64,000 nt of DNA from Hymenobacter daecheongensis DSM 21074 (GTDB lineage: Bacteria > Bacteroidota > Bacteroidia > Cytophagales > Hymenobacteraceae): contig NZ_FQYN01000002.1 of NCBI RefSeq assembly GCF_900141805.1, positions 558,001 to 622,000 on the forward strand, given 5' to 3'. This document shows, piece after piece, positions 1-8,996 of this stretch. Numbering within the stretch: position 1 is the first letter of the stretch; each line of letters begins with the position of its first letter. Made by a program: the position numbers and the translations under genes. The notes below the pieces were generated by a model. It searched no databases and was not told the origin of the DNA. It saw nothing but the letters and a program-made list of their open reading frames with translations.

Positions 1-244
1 TACTTACGCCAACAACCATGTTGTTGAGCAGCGAGCGGTACAGACCGTGCATCGCCTTGTGGCGCTTCTGCTCGGTCGGACGCTCTACTACCAACTGGCC
101 ATCGGCGTTGGTGAGGATGATGTCGCGGTCTACGGGAGTCGACAAAGTGCCTTTCGGGCCTTTTACCGTTACCGTGTTGTCGTTGCTTACTTCAACCTGG
201 ACGCCCGTAGGCAGGCTGATCGGGAGTTTACCAATGCGTGACAT
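1..244 (-). CDS. rplF: 50S ribosomal protein L6 (partial, N-terminal part)
   Basis: This is the first 81 codons of L6, which binds 23S rRNA near the factor-binding site of the large subunit. The N-terminus MSRIGKLPISLPTGV and the later KGPKGTL segment are typical of the family. The gene runs off the left edge, so the C-terminal domain is missing. The ATG is at 244-242, 18 bases after the rpsH stop codon, as expected for the spc-type ribosomal protein cluster. Confidence 0.95.
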   Translation of the reverse strand, partial: MSRIGKLPISLPTGVQVEVSNDNTVTVKGPKGTLSTPVDRDIILTNADGQLVVERPTEQKRHKAMHGLYRSLLNNMVVGVS

Positions 245-262
245 AGTCTGGTTCTTTCTCGA

Positions 263-661
263 TTAGTAAACGTAGCACAATACTTCGCCACCAACGTTCT
301 GGGCTTTGGCCTCTTTCTCTGTCATCACGCCTTTCGACGTAGACAGGATTGCGATACCCAAGCCGCTCAGTACGCGGGGCATGTTTTCTACGTGGGCATA
401 CGTGCGCAGACCAGGCGAGCTGATACGCTCGAGCTTGGTGATGGCCGGAACCTTGGTCGTAGGATTGTACTTCAGCGCGATTTTGATCGTGCCTTGTACC
501 GATGAGTCATCAAAACGGTAGGACTGGATGTAGCCCTTATGGTAAAGCACTTTCGTGATTTCCTTTTTGATGTTGCTGGCCGGAATTTCTACTACCCGGT
601 GGTTTGCCTTGATGGCATTGCGTACCCGGGTCAGGTAGTCGGCAATTGGATCTGTATTCAT
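263..661 (-). CDS. rpsH: 30S ribosomal protein S8
   Basis: S8 binds the central domain of 16S rRNA and is needed for assembly of the small-subunit platform. The 132-residue protein starts MNTDPIADYLTRVRNA, the canonical N-terminus. The same frame stays open upstream to 697, but those 12 extra residues do not belong to the family, so the ATG at 661 was chosen. The C-terminal stretch with GGEVLCYVY is typical. A promoter element and a hairpin lie just upstream (695-742), so rpsH and rplF may be transcribed partly independently of rpsN. Confidence 0.97.
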   Translation of the reverse strand: MNTDPIADYLTRVRNAIKANHRVVEIPASNIKKEITKVLYHKGYIQSYRFDDSSVQGTIKIALKYNPTTKVPAITKLERISSPGLRTYAHVENMPRVLSGLGIAILSTSKGVMTEKEAKAQNVGGEVLCYVY

Positions 662-694
662 TCGGTTTAGAAGAGCACTCGTTTTAACGGAGCG

Positions 695-702
695 CAAAGA
701 TA
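695..702 (-). promoter_or_regulatory. Bacteroidota -7 promoter element upstream of rpsH
   Basis: On the minus strand this reads TATCTTTG, an exact match to TAnnTTTG, 33 bases upstream of the rpsH ATG. No TTG was found at the usual -33 distance. It would allow a separate transcript for rpsH-rplF inside the ribosomal protein cluster. Confidence 0.55.
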
Positions 703-704
703 AG

Positions 705-742
705 AAAATTTCGCCCCCGCGAAAAAGCGGCAGCGAAATTTT
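705..742 (-). terminator. hairpin between rpsN and rpsH, possible terminator or attenuator
   Basis: Ten-base arms AAAATTTCGC and GCGAAATTTT flank an inner CCGC/GCGG stem with an A-rich loop. On the minus strand the hairpin is followed by a T-rich run that leads directly into the TATCTTTG element. It lies in the 191-base rpsH-rpsN gap, the largest gap in this part of the cluster. Confidence 0.5.
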
Positions 743-852
743 CGGTTAAGACTTCTTGGCTCGACTTATTGAGGCTCGGCCAATGGTTTCTCTCGGCAAC
801 CTGCCAAGTGGCGTTATCTCGTGGCTAAGCTACTTTGATAACTGAAGCTGTT

Positions 853-1122
853 TTACCAGCTCGACTTCGTGACACCGGGGATTTTACCGGCCAGTGCCAT
901 TTCGCGGAAACGCACCCGGCTGATGCCGAACTTACGCATGTAACCACGAGGACGACCGTCGATCATGTCCCGGTTGTGGAGGCGTACGGGCGAAGCATCC
1001 TTGGGGAGCTTGTCCAGACCTTCGTAGTCGCCGGCAGCCTTCAAAGCTTTACGCTTCTCAGCATAACGAGCAACCGTAGCGATGCGCTTGCGCGCTCTTG
1101 CTTTTGCGGATTCCTTAGCCAT
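853..1122 (-). CDS. rpsN: 30S ribosomal protein S14, zinc-free form
   Basis: The 89-residue S14 starts [13 protein letters not shown] and ends with the conserved [19 protein letters not shown] segment and SW C-terminus. It contacts the 3' domain of 16S rRNA in the small-subunit head. No CxxC pairs are present, so this is the zinc-independent type. Its start overlaps the end of rplE by 8 bases, which suggests translational coupling. Confidence 0.97.
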   Translation of the reverse strand: MAKESAKARARKRIATVARYAEKRKALKAAGDYEGLDKLPKDASPVRLHNRDMIDGRPRGYMRKFGISRVRFREMALAGKIPGVTKSSW

Positions 1123-1675
1123 TGTTTTCTTTCTTGGCGTTAGCGAACGGCATTCCGAAAGCTTTGAGGAGCTCGTAGCTCTGCTCGTCGTTTTCGGCCG
1201 TCGTTACGAAGGTAATATCCATACCCGAAATCGACTTGATCTTATCGATCGAAATTTCGGGGAAGATGATTTGCTCTTTGATGCCCAGGGTATAGTTACC
1301 GCGGCCATCGAAGCCTTTATCGTTGATGCCTTTGAAGTCACGTACGCGGGGCAGCGCCACCGTTAAGAGACGGTCCATGAATTCGTACATCTGGTCACCA
1401 CGCAGCGTTACGCGGGCGCCGATTGGCATGCCTTCGCGCAGCTTAAAGTTCGATACCGAACGCTTGGCGATGGTGGCAACGGCGCGCTGACCAGTGATGG
1501 TCGTCAGTTCGTCCACGCCATTGTCAACCAGCTTTTTGTCGGCTACAGCCGCACCAATACCGCGGTTGATGCAGATTTTGGTGATGCGCGGTACCTGCAT
1601 GATGCTCTTGAACTGGAATTTCTCCTGGAGCGCGGGTACTACGTCTTTCTTATAAATCTCTTTGAGTCGAGCCAT
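1115..1675 (-). CDS. rplE: 50S ribosomal protein L5
   Basis: L5 binds 5S rRNA and forms part of the central protuberance. The 186-residue sequence has the family hallmarks: an N-terminal [16 protein letters not shown], the ITGQRA motif, and a C-terminal [23 protein letters not shown] block. The length is normal. It lies 12 bases downstream of rplX and overlaps rpsN by 8 bases within the spc-type run. Confidence 0.98.
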   Translation of the reverse strand: MARLKEIYKKDVVPALQEKFQFKSIMQVPRITKICINRGIGAAVADKKLVDNGVDELTTITGQRAVATIAKRSVSNFKLREGMPIGARVTLRGDQMYEFMDRLLTVALPRVRDFKGINDKGFDGRGNYTLGIKEQIIFPEISIDKIKSISGMDITFVTTAENDEQSYELLKAFGMPFANAKKENNG

Positions 1676-1687
1676 TGTCGTAACAGA

Positions 1688-1954
1688 TTAGGCGTTTTTC
1701 GAATCAACGGCCTTCACGTTGCTGACGTGGATACCAGCCTCAATCTTGGTGATTCCCCCTTGCGGGTTCTTAGCACTGGGTTTGTTGTGCTTGGTCACCA
1801 GGTTCAGGCCGTCCACGATGACGCGCTGAGTCGTACGGTTCACCGACTTGATGACACCGGTCTTGCCGCGCTCGTCGCCGGCAATCACCTTCACGGTGTC
1901 GCCGGTCTTGACGTGCAGTTTTACGGGCTTCTGTGCTTTCGTTTTCGTTGCCAT
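1688..1954 (-). CDS. rplX: 50S ribosomal protein L24
   Basis: L24 is an assembly initiator of the large subunit that sits near the peptide exit tunnel. The 88-residue protein contains the KOW motif (VKVIAGDERGKTGVIKSV, about residues 22-39) and the NPQGGI motif. It is compact compared with many L24 proteins but complete. It is 3 bases from rplN and 12 from rplE. Confidence 0.96.
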   Translation of the reverse strand: MATKTKAQKPVKLHVKTGDTVKVIAGDERGKTGVIKSVNRTTQRVIVDGLNLVTKHNKPSAKNPQGGITKIEAGIHVSNVKAVDSKNA

Positions 1955-1957
1955 TGC

Positions 1958-2326
1958 TTAGAGAACTTCAGGAGCCAACGAAACGATCTTCATGAACTGA
2001 CGCTCGCGCAGTTCGCGGGCAACCGGGCCGAAGATGCGGGTACCGCGGGGCTCGTCGTTATTGTTGAGCAGAACAGCAGCGTTGTCGTCGAAGCGGATGT
2101 ACGAACCGTCTTTGCGGCGTACTTCCTTCTTCGTGCGAACTACTACCGCCTTCGATACAGTACCTTTCTTGGCGTTGCCCGAAGGAATAGCCGACTTGAT
2201 CGAAACCACGATCTTGTCGCCTACGCTGGCGTATTTCTTGCCCGTGCCACCGAGGACACGGATGCAGAGAACTTCTTTGGCGCCGCTGTTATCAGCGACG
2301 GTCAGACGGGATTCTTGCTGTATCAT
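1958..2326 (-). CDS. rplN: 50S ribosomal protein L14
   Basis: L14 binds domain IV of 23S rRNA and forms an inter-subunit bridge. The 122-residue protein starts [18 protein letters not shown] and contains [13 protein letters not shown] and the final [10 protein letters not shown], all diagnostic. It is one base from rpsQ and 3 from rplX. Confidence 0.98.
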   Translation of the reverse strand: MIQQESRLTVADNSGAKEVLCIRVLGGTGKKYASVGDKIVVSIKSAIPSGNAKKGTVSKAVVVRTKKEVRRKDGSYIRFDDNAAVLLNNNDEPRGTRIFGPVARELRERQFMKIVSLAPEVL

Positions 2327-2327
2327 C

Positions 2328-2621
2328 TTACTTGGCGCGTTCTACGATTTCTACCAGTCTCCAGCGCTTGCTCTTGCTCAGCGGACGGGTCGACATGATG
2401 CGAACCGTATCGCCTTCGCCGCATTCGTTGTTCTCGTCGTGGGCCATGAATTTGGTCGACTTGGTAACGAACTTGCCGTAGATCGGGTGTTTCATTTTGC
2501 TTTCCACCATCACCGTGATAGACTTGTCCATTTTGGAGCTAGTCACCCGGCCGACGATTTCTTTGCGCAGGTTCCGCTCTTCCGAGGCGGCCGTTGCTTG
2601 GGTTGCTTCGTTGGTTGCCAT
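2328..2621 (-). CDS. rpsQ: 30S ribosomal protein S17
   Basis: S17 is a primary 16S rRNA-binding protein of the small-subunit body. The 97-residue protein has the OB-fold core with the [17 protein letters not shown] segment and the conserved [11 protein letters not shown] turn. An N-terminal extension of about 15 residues ([15 protein letters not shown]) precedes the core, as in some Bacteroidota. It lies tightly packed between rpmC and rplN. Confidence 0.97.
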   Translation of the reverse strand: MATNEATQATAASEERNLRKEIVGRVTSSKMDKSITVMVESKMKHPIYGKFVTKSTKFMAHDENNECGEGDTVRIMSTRPLSKSKRWRLVEIVERAK

Positions 2622-2623
2622 CG

Positions 2624-2836
2624 TTAGTTAGCAGTTTGGTTAGCCTGCTCGTTTTCGCGACGGGTCAACTCGGTCTTGAGACGAGCAACGTTCTTGCGGC
2701 TGTGCTTCAGGCGAATCGGATTCTCCAGCGGGGAAATGGCGTGCGCGAAGCGCAGGGCCTGACCGCTGGTCTGTTCGGTCTTAACTTGGGCTTTCAGCTC
2801 CTCGAGCGAAAGACCTTTGATTTCGGATTGCTTCAT
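2624..2836 (-). CDS. rpmC: 50S ribosomal protein L29
   Basis: L29 lies beside the exit tunnel and contributes to the docking site for trigger factor and SRP. The 70-residue protein starts [17 protein letters not shown]. The frame continues upstream to 2872, but that part overlaps rplP and is not family-like, so the ATG at 2836 was chosen. It begins 1 base after the rplP stop codon. Confidence 0.96.
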   Translation of the reverse strand: MKQSEIKGLSLEELKAQVKTEQTSGQALRFAHAISPLENPIRLKHSRKNVARLKTELTRRENEQANQTAN

Positions 2837-2837
2837 C

Positions 2838-3263
2838 TTACTTGCTCTCTTCGTAATCGCGACGAACAACAAACTTGGTCTTCACGGGCAGCTTCTGAGC
2901 AGCAAGACGCAGCGACTCCTGAGCTACTTCCAACGAAACGCCGTCCGACTCGAACATGATGGTGCCGGGCTTCACGCAGGCTACCCAATACTCTGGGGAA
3001 CCCTTACCCTTACCCATCCGAACTTCGGCTGGCTTCTTGGTGATTGGTTTATCGGGGAAAATGCGGATCCATACCTGACCTTCACGCTTCATAGCGCGGG
3101 TCATGGCGATACGGGCAGCTTCAATCTGGCGGGCCGTAATCCAGGCAACCTCCAGCGACTTGATGGCGAACGAACCGAAGTCGATGGTGGAGCCCTTGTA
3201 GGCCAGGCCAGTCACGCGACCCTTCTGCATCTTCCGATACTTGGTTCTTTTCGGCTGTAACAT
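2838..3263 (-). CDS. rplP: 50S ribosomal protein L16
   Basis: L16 organises the A-site region of the large subunit. The 141-residue protein starts [15 protein letters not shown] and has the conserved [17 protein letters not shown] motif, the loop near the peptidyl transferase centre. Its length is typical. It follows rpsC by 37 bases. Confidence 0.98.
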   Translation of the reverse strand: MLQPKRTKYRKMQKGRVTGLAYKGSTIDFGSFAIKSLEVAWITARQIEAARIAMTRAMKREGQVWIRIFPDKPITKKPAEVRMGKGKGSPEYWVACVKPGTIMFESDGVSLEVAQESLRLAAQKLPVKTKFVVRRDYEESK

Positions 3264-3300
3264 GAGTTATCGAAAAAAAGGATTCGAGAAGAGAGAAAAG

Positions 3301-4155
3301 TTAGCGACGGGGTGCACCTGCACCACCACCGCGGTTCGGACCACCAGCACCGGGGCCACGGCCACGGTCGCCAGCACCTGCGCCACCCCGGTCGTTGCCG
3401 CCCCGGTCATTCCGACGTGGGCCACGGTCACCGCCACGGTCGCCACGCTCACCGCGTGGGCCACGGTCGTTGCCGCCGCGGGTGTCGTTGCCTTGGTTAG
3501 CGGGAACTTGGTTAGGCGACAGGTCGGGCTTGCCGAACACCTCGCCCCGCATTACCCACACCTTAATGCCGATTTTGCCATAGACCGTCTGGGCCTCCGA
3601 CAGAGCGTAGTCGATGTCAGCACGCAGGGTGTGCAACGGAGTGCGACCCTCTTTGTACTGCTCCGAGCGGGCAATTTCAGCCCCACCCAGACGACCACCA
3701 CACTGAATCTTGATGCCTTCAGCACCCACGCGCATAGCGGCCTGAATCGACATCTTCATGGCGCGACGGAAGGAGATACGAGCCTGGAGCTGCTGAGCAA
3801 TGCTCTCACCAACCAGTTTCGCGTCGAGTTCTGGACGCTTAATTTCGAAGATGTTGATCTGAACGTCCTTGCTGGTGATCTGCTTCAGCTCGTCTTTGAT
3901 CTTATCCACTTCGGCGCCGCCCTTGCCAATAACCACGCCCGGACGAGCGGTGTTGATGGTGATGGTGATGCGCTTCAGCGTACGCTCGATTACGATGCGG
4001 CTAATGCCACCTTTCGGAATCCGAGCCATGATGTATTTGCGGATTTTTTCGTCCTCAACCAGCTTGTCGGCAAAGTCCTTGCCGCCGTACCAGTTCGAGT
4101 CCCATCCTTTGATGACGCCCAGACGGAAGCCAACCGGATTTACTTTCTGTCCCAT
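3301..4155 (-). CDS. rpsC: 30S ribosomal protein S3 with RGG-rich C-terminal tail
   Basis: S3 lies at the mRNA entry tunnel of the small subunit and takes part in mRNA unwinding. Residues 1 to about 221 form a normal S3: N-terminal [13 protein letters not shown], a KH domain with GxxG ([14 protein letters not shown]), and a C-terminal domain ending with [14 protein letters not shown]. The last 63 residues or so (DNA 3301-3492) are almost only G, R, D, N, P and A, with many RGG, DRGG and GPR units, and look disordered and RNA-binding. The gene lies 4 bases downstream of rplV. Confidence 0.97.
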   Translation of the reverse strand: MGQKVNPVGFRLGVIKGWDSNWYGGKDFADKLVEDEKIRKYIMARIPKGGISRIVIERTLKRITITINTARPGVVIGKGGAEVDKIKDELKQITSKDVQINIFEIKRPELDAKLVGESIAQQLQARISFRRAMKMSIQAAMRVGAEGIKIQCGGRLGGAEIARSEQYKEGRTPLHTLRADIDYALSEAQTVYGKIGIKVWVMRGEVFGKPDLSPNQVPANQGNDTRGGNDRGPRGERGDRGGDRGPRRNDRGGNDRGGAGAGDRGRGPGAGGPNRGGGAGAPRR

Positions 4156-4159
4156 AGTG

Positions 4160-4642
4160 CTATGCGGTGGCTTCTGCCTTCGTTTCAGTTGATTTCTTAG
4201 CCGAGCTACGACGCGTGGTCTTCGCTTTGCCTTCAGCGTTGGCTTCGGTGCCTTTCGTCTCAGCAGCCTGTTGAGCAGCAGCTTTGCTACCCAGGGGCTC
4301 TACTTTCGAGTCAATTACCAGCGTCACGTGGTTGGAACGCTTGCGGATGCGGTGACCACGACCCTGAGGGGCGGGGCGCAAACGCTTCAGCTGACGGCCT
4401 TCGTCTACGAAAATCTCCTTGATGTAGAGATTAGCATCCTCGATTCGCTCGTCTTCGTTTTTCTGCTGCCAGTTGGCCAGAGCCGACAGGAGCAGTTTTT
4501 CGATCCGCTCAGCACCCGAGTTGGCTTCGAATTTCAGCAAGCCCAGGGCGCGGGTCACTTTCTGACCGCGAACCATGTTGGCTACCAGCCGCATCTTGCG
4601 CGGCGAGGTAGGCACGTTATTGAGTTTAGCTCTTGCTTCCAT
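4160..4642 (-). CDS. rplV: 50S ribosomal protein L22 with Ala/Lys/Thr-rich C-terminal extension
   Basis: L22 lines the exit tunnel with a long beta-hairpin. Residues 1 to about 115 match the family ([37 protein letters not shown]). A tail of about 46 residues, rich in A, K, T, E and S, follows and is absent from the minimal L22. The tail is basic and low-complexity. The gene is one base downstream of rpsS and 4 bases from rpsC. Confidence 0.97.
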   Translation of the reverse strand: MEARAKLNNVPTSPRKMRLVANMVRGQKVTRALGLLKFEANSGAERIEKLLLSALANWQQKNEDERIEDANLYIKEIFVDEGRQLKRLRPAPQGRGHRIRKRSNHVTLVIDSKVEPLGSKAAAQQAAETKGTEANAEGKAKTTRRSSAKKSTETKAEATA

Positions 4643-4643
4643 C

Positions 4644-4922
4644 TTAGCGCTTGCCTTTATCTTTCTTGGCTACGTGGCCGCGGAAGTTGCGGGTAGGAGC
4701 AAACTCACCGAGCTTGTGACCTACCATGTTTTCCGTGACGAAAACCGGGATGAACTTATTACCGTTGTGAACCGCGAAAGTATGCGTCACGAAATCCGGG
4801 GAAATCATGGAGCGGCGTGACCAGGTCTTGATAACCGACTTTTTGCCGGAACCTTCCATCGCTACTACTTTCTTCTCGAGCCGAAAGTCAATGTACGGCC
4901 CTTTTTTTAGTGAACGTGCCAT
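4644..4922 (-). CDS. rpsS: 30S ribosomal protein S19
   Basis: S19 binds 16S rRNA in the small-subunit head together with S13. The 92-residue protein begins [19 protein letters not shown] and contains [20 protein letters not shown] and [17 protein letters not shown], which are diagnostic. It sits 3 bases downstream of rplB and one base upstream of rplV. Confidence 0.98.
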   Translation of the reverse strand: MARSLKKGPYIDFRLEKKVVAMEGSGKKSVIKTWSRRSMISPDFVTHTFAVHNGNKFIPVFVTENMVGHKLGEFAPTRNFRGHVAKKDKGKR

Positions 4923-4925
4923 TGA

Positions 4926-5753
4926 TTATCTCTTGCCTTTACGGTTAACGATGAGCTGTTCGGAGTACTTGTTCTTGTTACGGGTCTTCTGACCTTTCGA
5001 GAAGATACCGTTACGGCTGCGTGGGTGACCACCGGACGATTTGCCTTCGCCACCACCCATTGGGTGATCGACGGGGTTCATAGCCACACCACGAACACGC
5101 GGACGACGACCCATCCAACGATTCCGACCGGCTTTGCCCATCCGAACGTTCATGTGGTCACCATTCGAAACGGTACCGACGGTAGCCATGCAGGTCACCA
5201 GGACCATGCGCATCTCACCGGAAGGCAGTTTCAGCGTAGCGTATTTGTCTTCGCGGGCCACGAGCTGGGCGTACGTGCCAGCCGAGCGAGCCATGGCTGC
5301 ACCATTACCGGGCATCAGCTCGATGTTGTGCAGGATGGTACCCAGCGGGATTTCACGCAGCGTCAGCGCGTTGCCAACTTCGGGCGCAACACCAGGGCCC
5401 GATACCACTACTGTGTCTACAGCCAGGCCAGCGGGCGCAATGATATAGCGCTTTTCGCCGTCGGCGTAGTGCAGCAGAGCGATACGCGCCGTGCGGTTAG
5501 GATCGTATTCAATCGTCTTCACCGTGGCCGGTACGCCGGCTTTGTCACGCTTGAAGTCGATAACACGATACTTCTGCTTGTGACCACCGCCGATGTAGCG
5601 GTTGGTCATTTTACCCGCGTTGTTGCGGCCACCGGATTTTTCCATGGGTGCCAACAGCGACTTCTCCGGCTTCGACGTCGTAATTTCGTCGAAGGCCGGG
5701 GCGATGCGGAAGCGCTGACCCGGTGATGTTGGTCTTAGTTTTTTGAGTGCCAT
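4926..5753 (-). CDS. rplB: 50S ribosomal protein L2
   Basis: L2 is essential for subunit association and peptidyl transferase activity. The 275-residue protein has the RNA-binding core ([15 protein letters not shown]) and the C-terminal block [16 protein letters not shown] with the conserved histidine near the peptidyl transferase centre. Its length is normal. It follows rplW by 37 bases. Confidence 0.99.
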   Translation of the reverse strand: MALKKLRPTSPGQRFRIAPAFDEITTSKPEKSLLAPMEKSGGRNNAGKMTNRYIGGGHKQKYRVIDFKRDKAGVPATVKTIEYDPNRTARIALLHYADGEKRYIIAPAGLAVDTVVVSGPGVAPEVGNALTLREIPLGTILHNIELMPGNGAAMARSAGTYAQLVAREDKYATLKLPSGEMRMVLVTCMATVGTVSNGDHMNVRMGKAGRNRWMGRRPRVRGVAMNPVDHPMGGGEGKSSGGHPRSRNGIFSKGQKTRNKNKYSEQLIVNRKGKR

Positions 5754-5790
5754 TTTAGTTTAAAATGCGCGTTTCGTCGGTTGCCCGACC

Positions 5791-6078
5791 CTAGATACCG
5801 TTGTAGAAGTCGATTACGTCGCCTTCCTTCACAGTTACAATTGCCTTTTTCCCGTGCGGGCGACGGCCCGTTACCTGGCCGGCCTTCGTGGATTTGGTCT
5901 TCATCTTGCCGTTGGTGCGGATCGTGCTAATGCCCGTTACCGTCACGCCATACAGCGCCTCGATTTCCTTTTTGATCTGAACCTTGTTGGCCGTACGCTC
6001 CACCTGGAAGGAGTACTGACCTTTTTCGTTCAGGGCGGTGGCCTTTTCGGTCACGATGGGTTTCTTCAGCGTGCTCAT
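5791..6078 (-). CDS. rplW: 50S ribosomal protein L23
   Basis: L23 sits at the exit tunnel and is the main docking site for trigger factor and SRP. The 95-residue protein starts MSTLKKPIVTEKATAL and has the conserved NKVQIKKEIEALYGV motif. Its ATG shares a base with the rplD stop codon (TAATG), a sign of translational coupling. Confidence 0.97.
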   Translation of the reverse strand: MSTLKKPIVTEKATALNEKGQYSFQVERTANKVQIKKEIEALYGVTVTGISTIRTNGKMKTKSTKAGQVTGRRPHGKKAIVTVKEGDVIDFYNGI

Positions 6079-6716
6079 TACTCAGCGGTCGAATAAAGTT
6101 GTTCCAACGATTTCAACCCGTCTTCCGACAGCAGCAGCGTGTCCGTGTTGAGCAGGTCGTGCGTGTTCAGCGCTACGGGCGTAGCTACGCTCACGCGCTG
6201 AATGTTGCGGGCCGACAGCACCACGTTCTTGTCGATTTCGCCGGTCACGAGCAGGGTTTTCTTGCCGTTGTTCAGCTTCAGACCCGACAGGATCGAGAGG
6301 AAATCTTTCGTTTTAGGAGCGCTCAGGCTGATGTTCTCAACCAGGGCGATTTTGCCATCCTGGGCCAGCGTCGACAGAGCCGACAGACGAGCCAGGCGCT
6401 TGGTTTTTTTGTTGAGCTTGAAGCCGTAGTCACGGGGCTCAGGACCGAATACACGGCCACCACCAATGAATACCGGCGACTTCATGCTGCCGGCGCGGGC
6501 GCCGCCCGTACCTTTTTGCTTCTTGAGCTTCTTCGTGGTGCCGTGCACCTCGTTGCGCTGCTTCGACTTGTGCGTGCCCTGGCGCTGGTTGGCCAGGTAC
6601 TGCTTCACGTCGAGGTACATCACGTGCTCGTTCGGCTCGAGGCCGAAGATGGCGTCAGACAGCGTCACCTTACGGCCGGTGTCCTCACCTTTGATGTTAA
6701 ATACTGCGAGTTCCAT
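6078..6716 (-). CDS. rplD: 50S ribosomal protein L4
   Basis: L4 reaches into the exit tunnel and is an early assembly protein; in E. coli it also represses its own operon. The 212-residue protein contains the tunnel-loop region with TKKLKKQKGTGGARAG and the FGPEPRDYGFKLNKK motif. It overlaps rplW by one base and follows rplC by 9 bases. Confidence 0.98.
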   Translation of the reverse strand: MELAVFNIKGEDTGRKVTLSDAIFGLEPNEHVMYLDVKQYLANQRQGTHKSKQRNEVHGTTKKLKKQKGTGGARAGSMKSPVFIGGGRVFGPEPRDYGFKLNKKTKRLARLSALSTLAQDGKIALVENISLSAPKTKDFLSILSGLKLNNGKKTLLVTGEIDKNVVLSARNIQRVSVATPVALNTHDLLNTDTLLLSEDGLKSLEQLYSTAE

Positions 6717-6725
6717 CGTAATCGT

Positions 6726-7346
6726 CTATTTCTCGAGTACCACGTAAGAGTTCTTGGCACCGGGAATCGAACCGCTCACCAAGATGAGGTTCTTATCGGC
6801 TACCACGCGCATCACCTTCAGGTTCTGCACTTTTACCCGGTCGTTGCCCATGCGGCCACCCATACGCATTCCTTTGAATACGCGCGAAGGCCAGGAGCAG
6901 GCACCGATGGAACCGGGGTGACGCAGACGGTTATGCTGACCGTGGGTCTGCCCGCCAACACCAGCGAAGTTGTAACGCTTCACTACGCCCTGGAAACCTT
7001 TACCTTTGGAGGTACCCACAACGTCAACGAACTCCCCTTCTTCGAAGAGAGTCGCGTCGATGGTGGCGCCTGCAGCGTACGTAGACTCCGCGTCGAGGCG
7101 GAATTCAACGAGCTTTTTCTTGGGGGTGGTACCGGCTTTCGCGAAGTGACCGGCCAAAGCCTTGGTCGTATTCTTCGCTTTTTTCTCGCCGTAGCCGATC
7201 TGAATGGCGGTGTAACCGTCATTCGCAGCTGTCTTAACCTGCGTCACTACGCACGGACCCGCCTCGATGAGCGTGCAGGGAATGTTCTTCCCGTCCGGAG
7301 TGAAGAGGCTTGTCATACCGATTTTCTTACCGATGATGCCAGGCAT
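6726..7346 (-). CDS. rplC: 50S ribosomal protein L3
   Basis: L3 helps initiate large-subunit assembly and reaches the peptidyl transferase centre. The 206-residue protein starts [15 protein letters not shown] and has the conserved [16 protein letters not shown] and [15 protein letters not shown] segments around the glutamine that is methylated in E. coli. In this genome it is the first gene of its transcript: rpsJ, usually adjacent, is separated from it by a terminator and an O-antigen ligase gene, and a TAGCTTTG element lies 67 bases upstream. Confidence 0.98.
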   Translation of the reverse strand: MPGIIGKKIGMTSLFTPDGKNIPCTLIEAGPCVVTQVKTAANDGYTAIQIGYGEKKAKNTTKALAGHFAKAGTTPKKKLVEFRLDAESTYAAGATIDATLFEEGEFVDVVGTSKGKGFQGVVKRYNFAGVGGQTHGQHNRLRHPGSIGACSWPSRVFKGMRMGGRMGNDRVKVQNLKVMRVVADKNLILVSGSIPGAKNSYVVLEK

Positions 7347-7412
7347 TCTGTTATGTGTTTATGAAAAGACGCAAAAAGAAAACGCCCAAATGACGTTTTC
7401 GCAATGGGAGTG

Positions 7413-7420
7413 CAAAGCTA
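7413..7420 (-). promoter_or_regulatory. -7 promoter element for the rplC ribosomal protein operon
   Basis: The minus strand reads TAGCTTTG, an exact TAnnTTTG match, 67 bases upstream of the rplC ATG. No TTG is seen at the expected -33 spacing. The position fits a separate start for the rplC-to-rpsN transcript. The rest of the gap (7421-7634) holds only a weak hairpin (CACTACT/AGTAGTG at 7576-7602). Confidence 0.6.
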
Positions 7421-7634
7421 GGAAAAAGTAGGACAGAAATCTAACCCCGCTCCGAAATATTTTCAGGGTCACGTAGTTGACTCAGCTAAGCGGCTATTTG
7501 CTGGCCTTCAAGCCGTTCCATTTTGAAGTATCTGCCGCAAATGAATATGTTCTATGTTCGCACTGCCTGAAAGAACACTACTGCTGTTGCCGGGGAGTAG
7601 TGAAAAGTGCAATCCTGCCTCGCGGCTACCATTT

Positions 7635-8915
7635 TCAGGCCGGCCGCCATTGCTGGGATTCATCAGGCGCGGGAAGCAACCCGTTCAGGCTGAGCAGCAG
7701 GAAAAACAGGGAGAAGGTCAGACCAATCTGGGTTTCGAGTGTGTACTCGACCAGAAAGGAAAGCGTGACCAGCGTATACTGAGCCACCAGCAGCGGGGCA
7801 AACTGAGGCCACGCCCAAAATGCCGGGTAGTAGAAACACACCGCAAACAGCAGCGTGCCCAGCAGACCAAAGGCGACTAGGTCGTAAATGAATTGGTTAT
7901 GCGGCAGCAAGTAGGAGCTTTCAGCAATTTCCGGGTAGTGCTGCCGAAACTGCCTGGCCATTTCGTCCTGCATATCGGCCTTACCGACTCCGGTTACCGG
8001 GTTCTGCTTCATAATGGCCCAGGCCGCTTTGTAGGAATACACCCGCGCCACCAGCGAATAATTATTGGCCGCCTGCGTATCACTCACCTTGCCCAAGTCC
8101 TCCTGGGTGTTGATGAACTTGTTGCGAAAAGTCGGAAAGCACAAATAGCTAACAGCAGGCAGCAGCAGCAGGCAGCCGGTCAGATAGGCGGCGCGGCGGT
8201 AGTGCTTTGCTCGCAATACCAGCCAGAGGAAGTACATCCCTCCTACCGCATACAGTGTAACCAAGCCGCTTCTCACGGCCAATAAATGCTGAAACAGCGC
8301 TAGGTATATGACAGCCATTAATAGCGCCACGCGCCAGGCCGTCGTATTGCGGCCCCAGTTCAACAGCACTACCCCCACCGCCACTGCCAGCGTCACCATC
8401 AGACTAAACCGAATGTGGTCGGGCTCGGTGGGCATAATCTTCGAGTGCAAATAGATTTCATTGATGGCCGCTGCGTGCAGCAGATAGTAGCCGGTACTTA
8501 TCAGCGCGGAAACGACCACGCAGCCGATGAAAAGCCGCCACAGATTCTCCAGCTTCTGGGCCGGCAAAGCTGGTAGCACCCAAAACGCCAGCGGCAGCAC
8601 CACGAAGGGTAGCTGCAGCACTACGTCCCGGTAATACTCGCCCATGTTTGCTGCTTCCGTGTTGAGGCCACTCAGCAGGTGGATGCCATAGATAACGATG
8701 AAGGAGCCGAACAGCGGCCATTGCTGCCGATTAGCCACGCGCTTATATACTAGGGCGTAACTAATGGCCGTCAGCCCGAGGCCGGCAATACCGATACTGG
8801 GCAGAATGCGGAAATAGTTAGCCACAAATAGCCCCACAATAACGAATGCGCAGAACAGCGTAGCTGCAAAGTGCAGGCGGAGAATAGTGACGGTAGAAGC
8901 CAGAGTTGACGCCAT
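7635..8915 (-). CDS. O-antigen ligase/polymerase family membrane protein (Wzy_C type)
   Basis: The predicted integral membrane protein has 426 residues, about ten to twelve hydrophobic segments and a large periplasmic-type loop after residue 260. The loop carries the ligase-type motif set NNYSLVARVYSY, NPVTGVGKAD and the PHNQF motif. Such proteins join O-antigen to lipid A-core or polymerise surface glycan. It resembles the protein encoded at 34528-35823 in the same motifs. Its location is odd: it lies between the rpsJ terminator and rplC in an otherwise purely translational cluster. The next gene downstream has its own promoter element. The exact substrate cannot be read from the sequence. 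Confidence 0.85.
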   Translation of the reverse strand: MASTLASTVTILRLHFAATLFCAFVIVGLFVANYFRILPSIGIAGLGLTAISYALVYKRVANRQQWPLFGSFIVIYGIHLLSGLNTEAANMGEYYRDVVLQLPFVVLPLAFWVLPALPAQKLENLWRLFIGCVVVSALISTGYYLLHAAAINEIYLHSKIMPTEPDHIRFSLMVTLAVAVGVVLLNWGRNTTAWRVALLMAVIYLALFQHLLAVRSGLVTLYAVGGMYFLWLVLRAKHYRRAAYLTGCLLLLPAVSYLCFPTFRNKFINTQEDLGKVSDTQAANNYSLVARVYSYKAAWAIMKQNPVTGVGKADMQDEMARQFRQHYPEIAESSYLLPHNQFIYDLVAFGLLGTLLFAVCFYYPAFWAWPQFAPLLVAQYTLVTLSFLVEYTLETQIGLTFSLFFLLLSLNGLLPAPDESQQWRPA

Positions 8916-8957
8916 TTAGGTGGGTTAAGAGAAGCGCTAAGTTGGGAAGGATAGTCA

Positions 8958-8996
8958 AAAAAACACCCCACCGGTCCGAAAACCGATGGGGTGTTT
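8958..8996 (-). terminator. intrinsic terminator after rpsJ
   Basis: Arms of 15 bases (8961-8975 and 8982-8996) pair with one mismatch around a 6-base loop. On the minus strand the stem is followed by a run of seven T. It ends the rpsL-rpsG-fusA-rpsJ transcript and separates it from the ligase gene and rplC. Confidence 0.85.
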
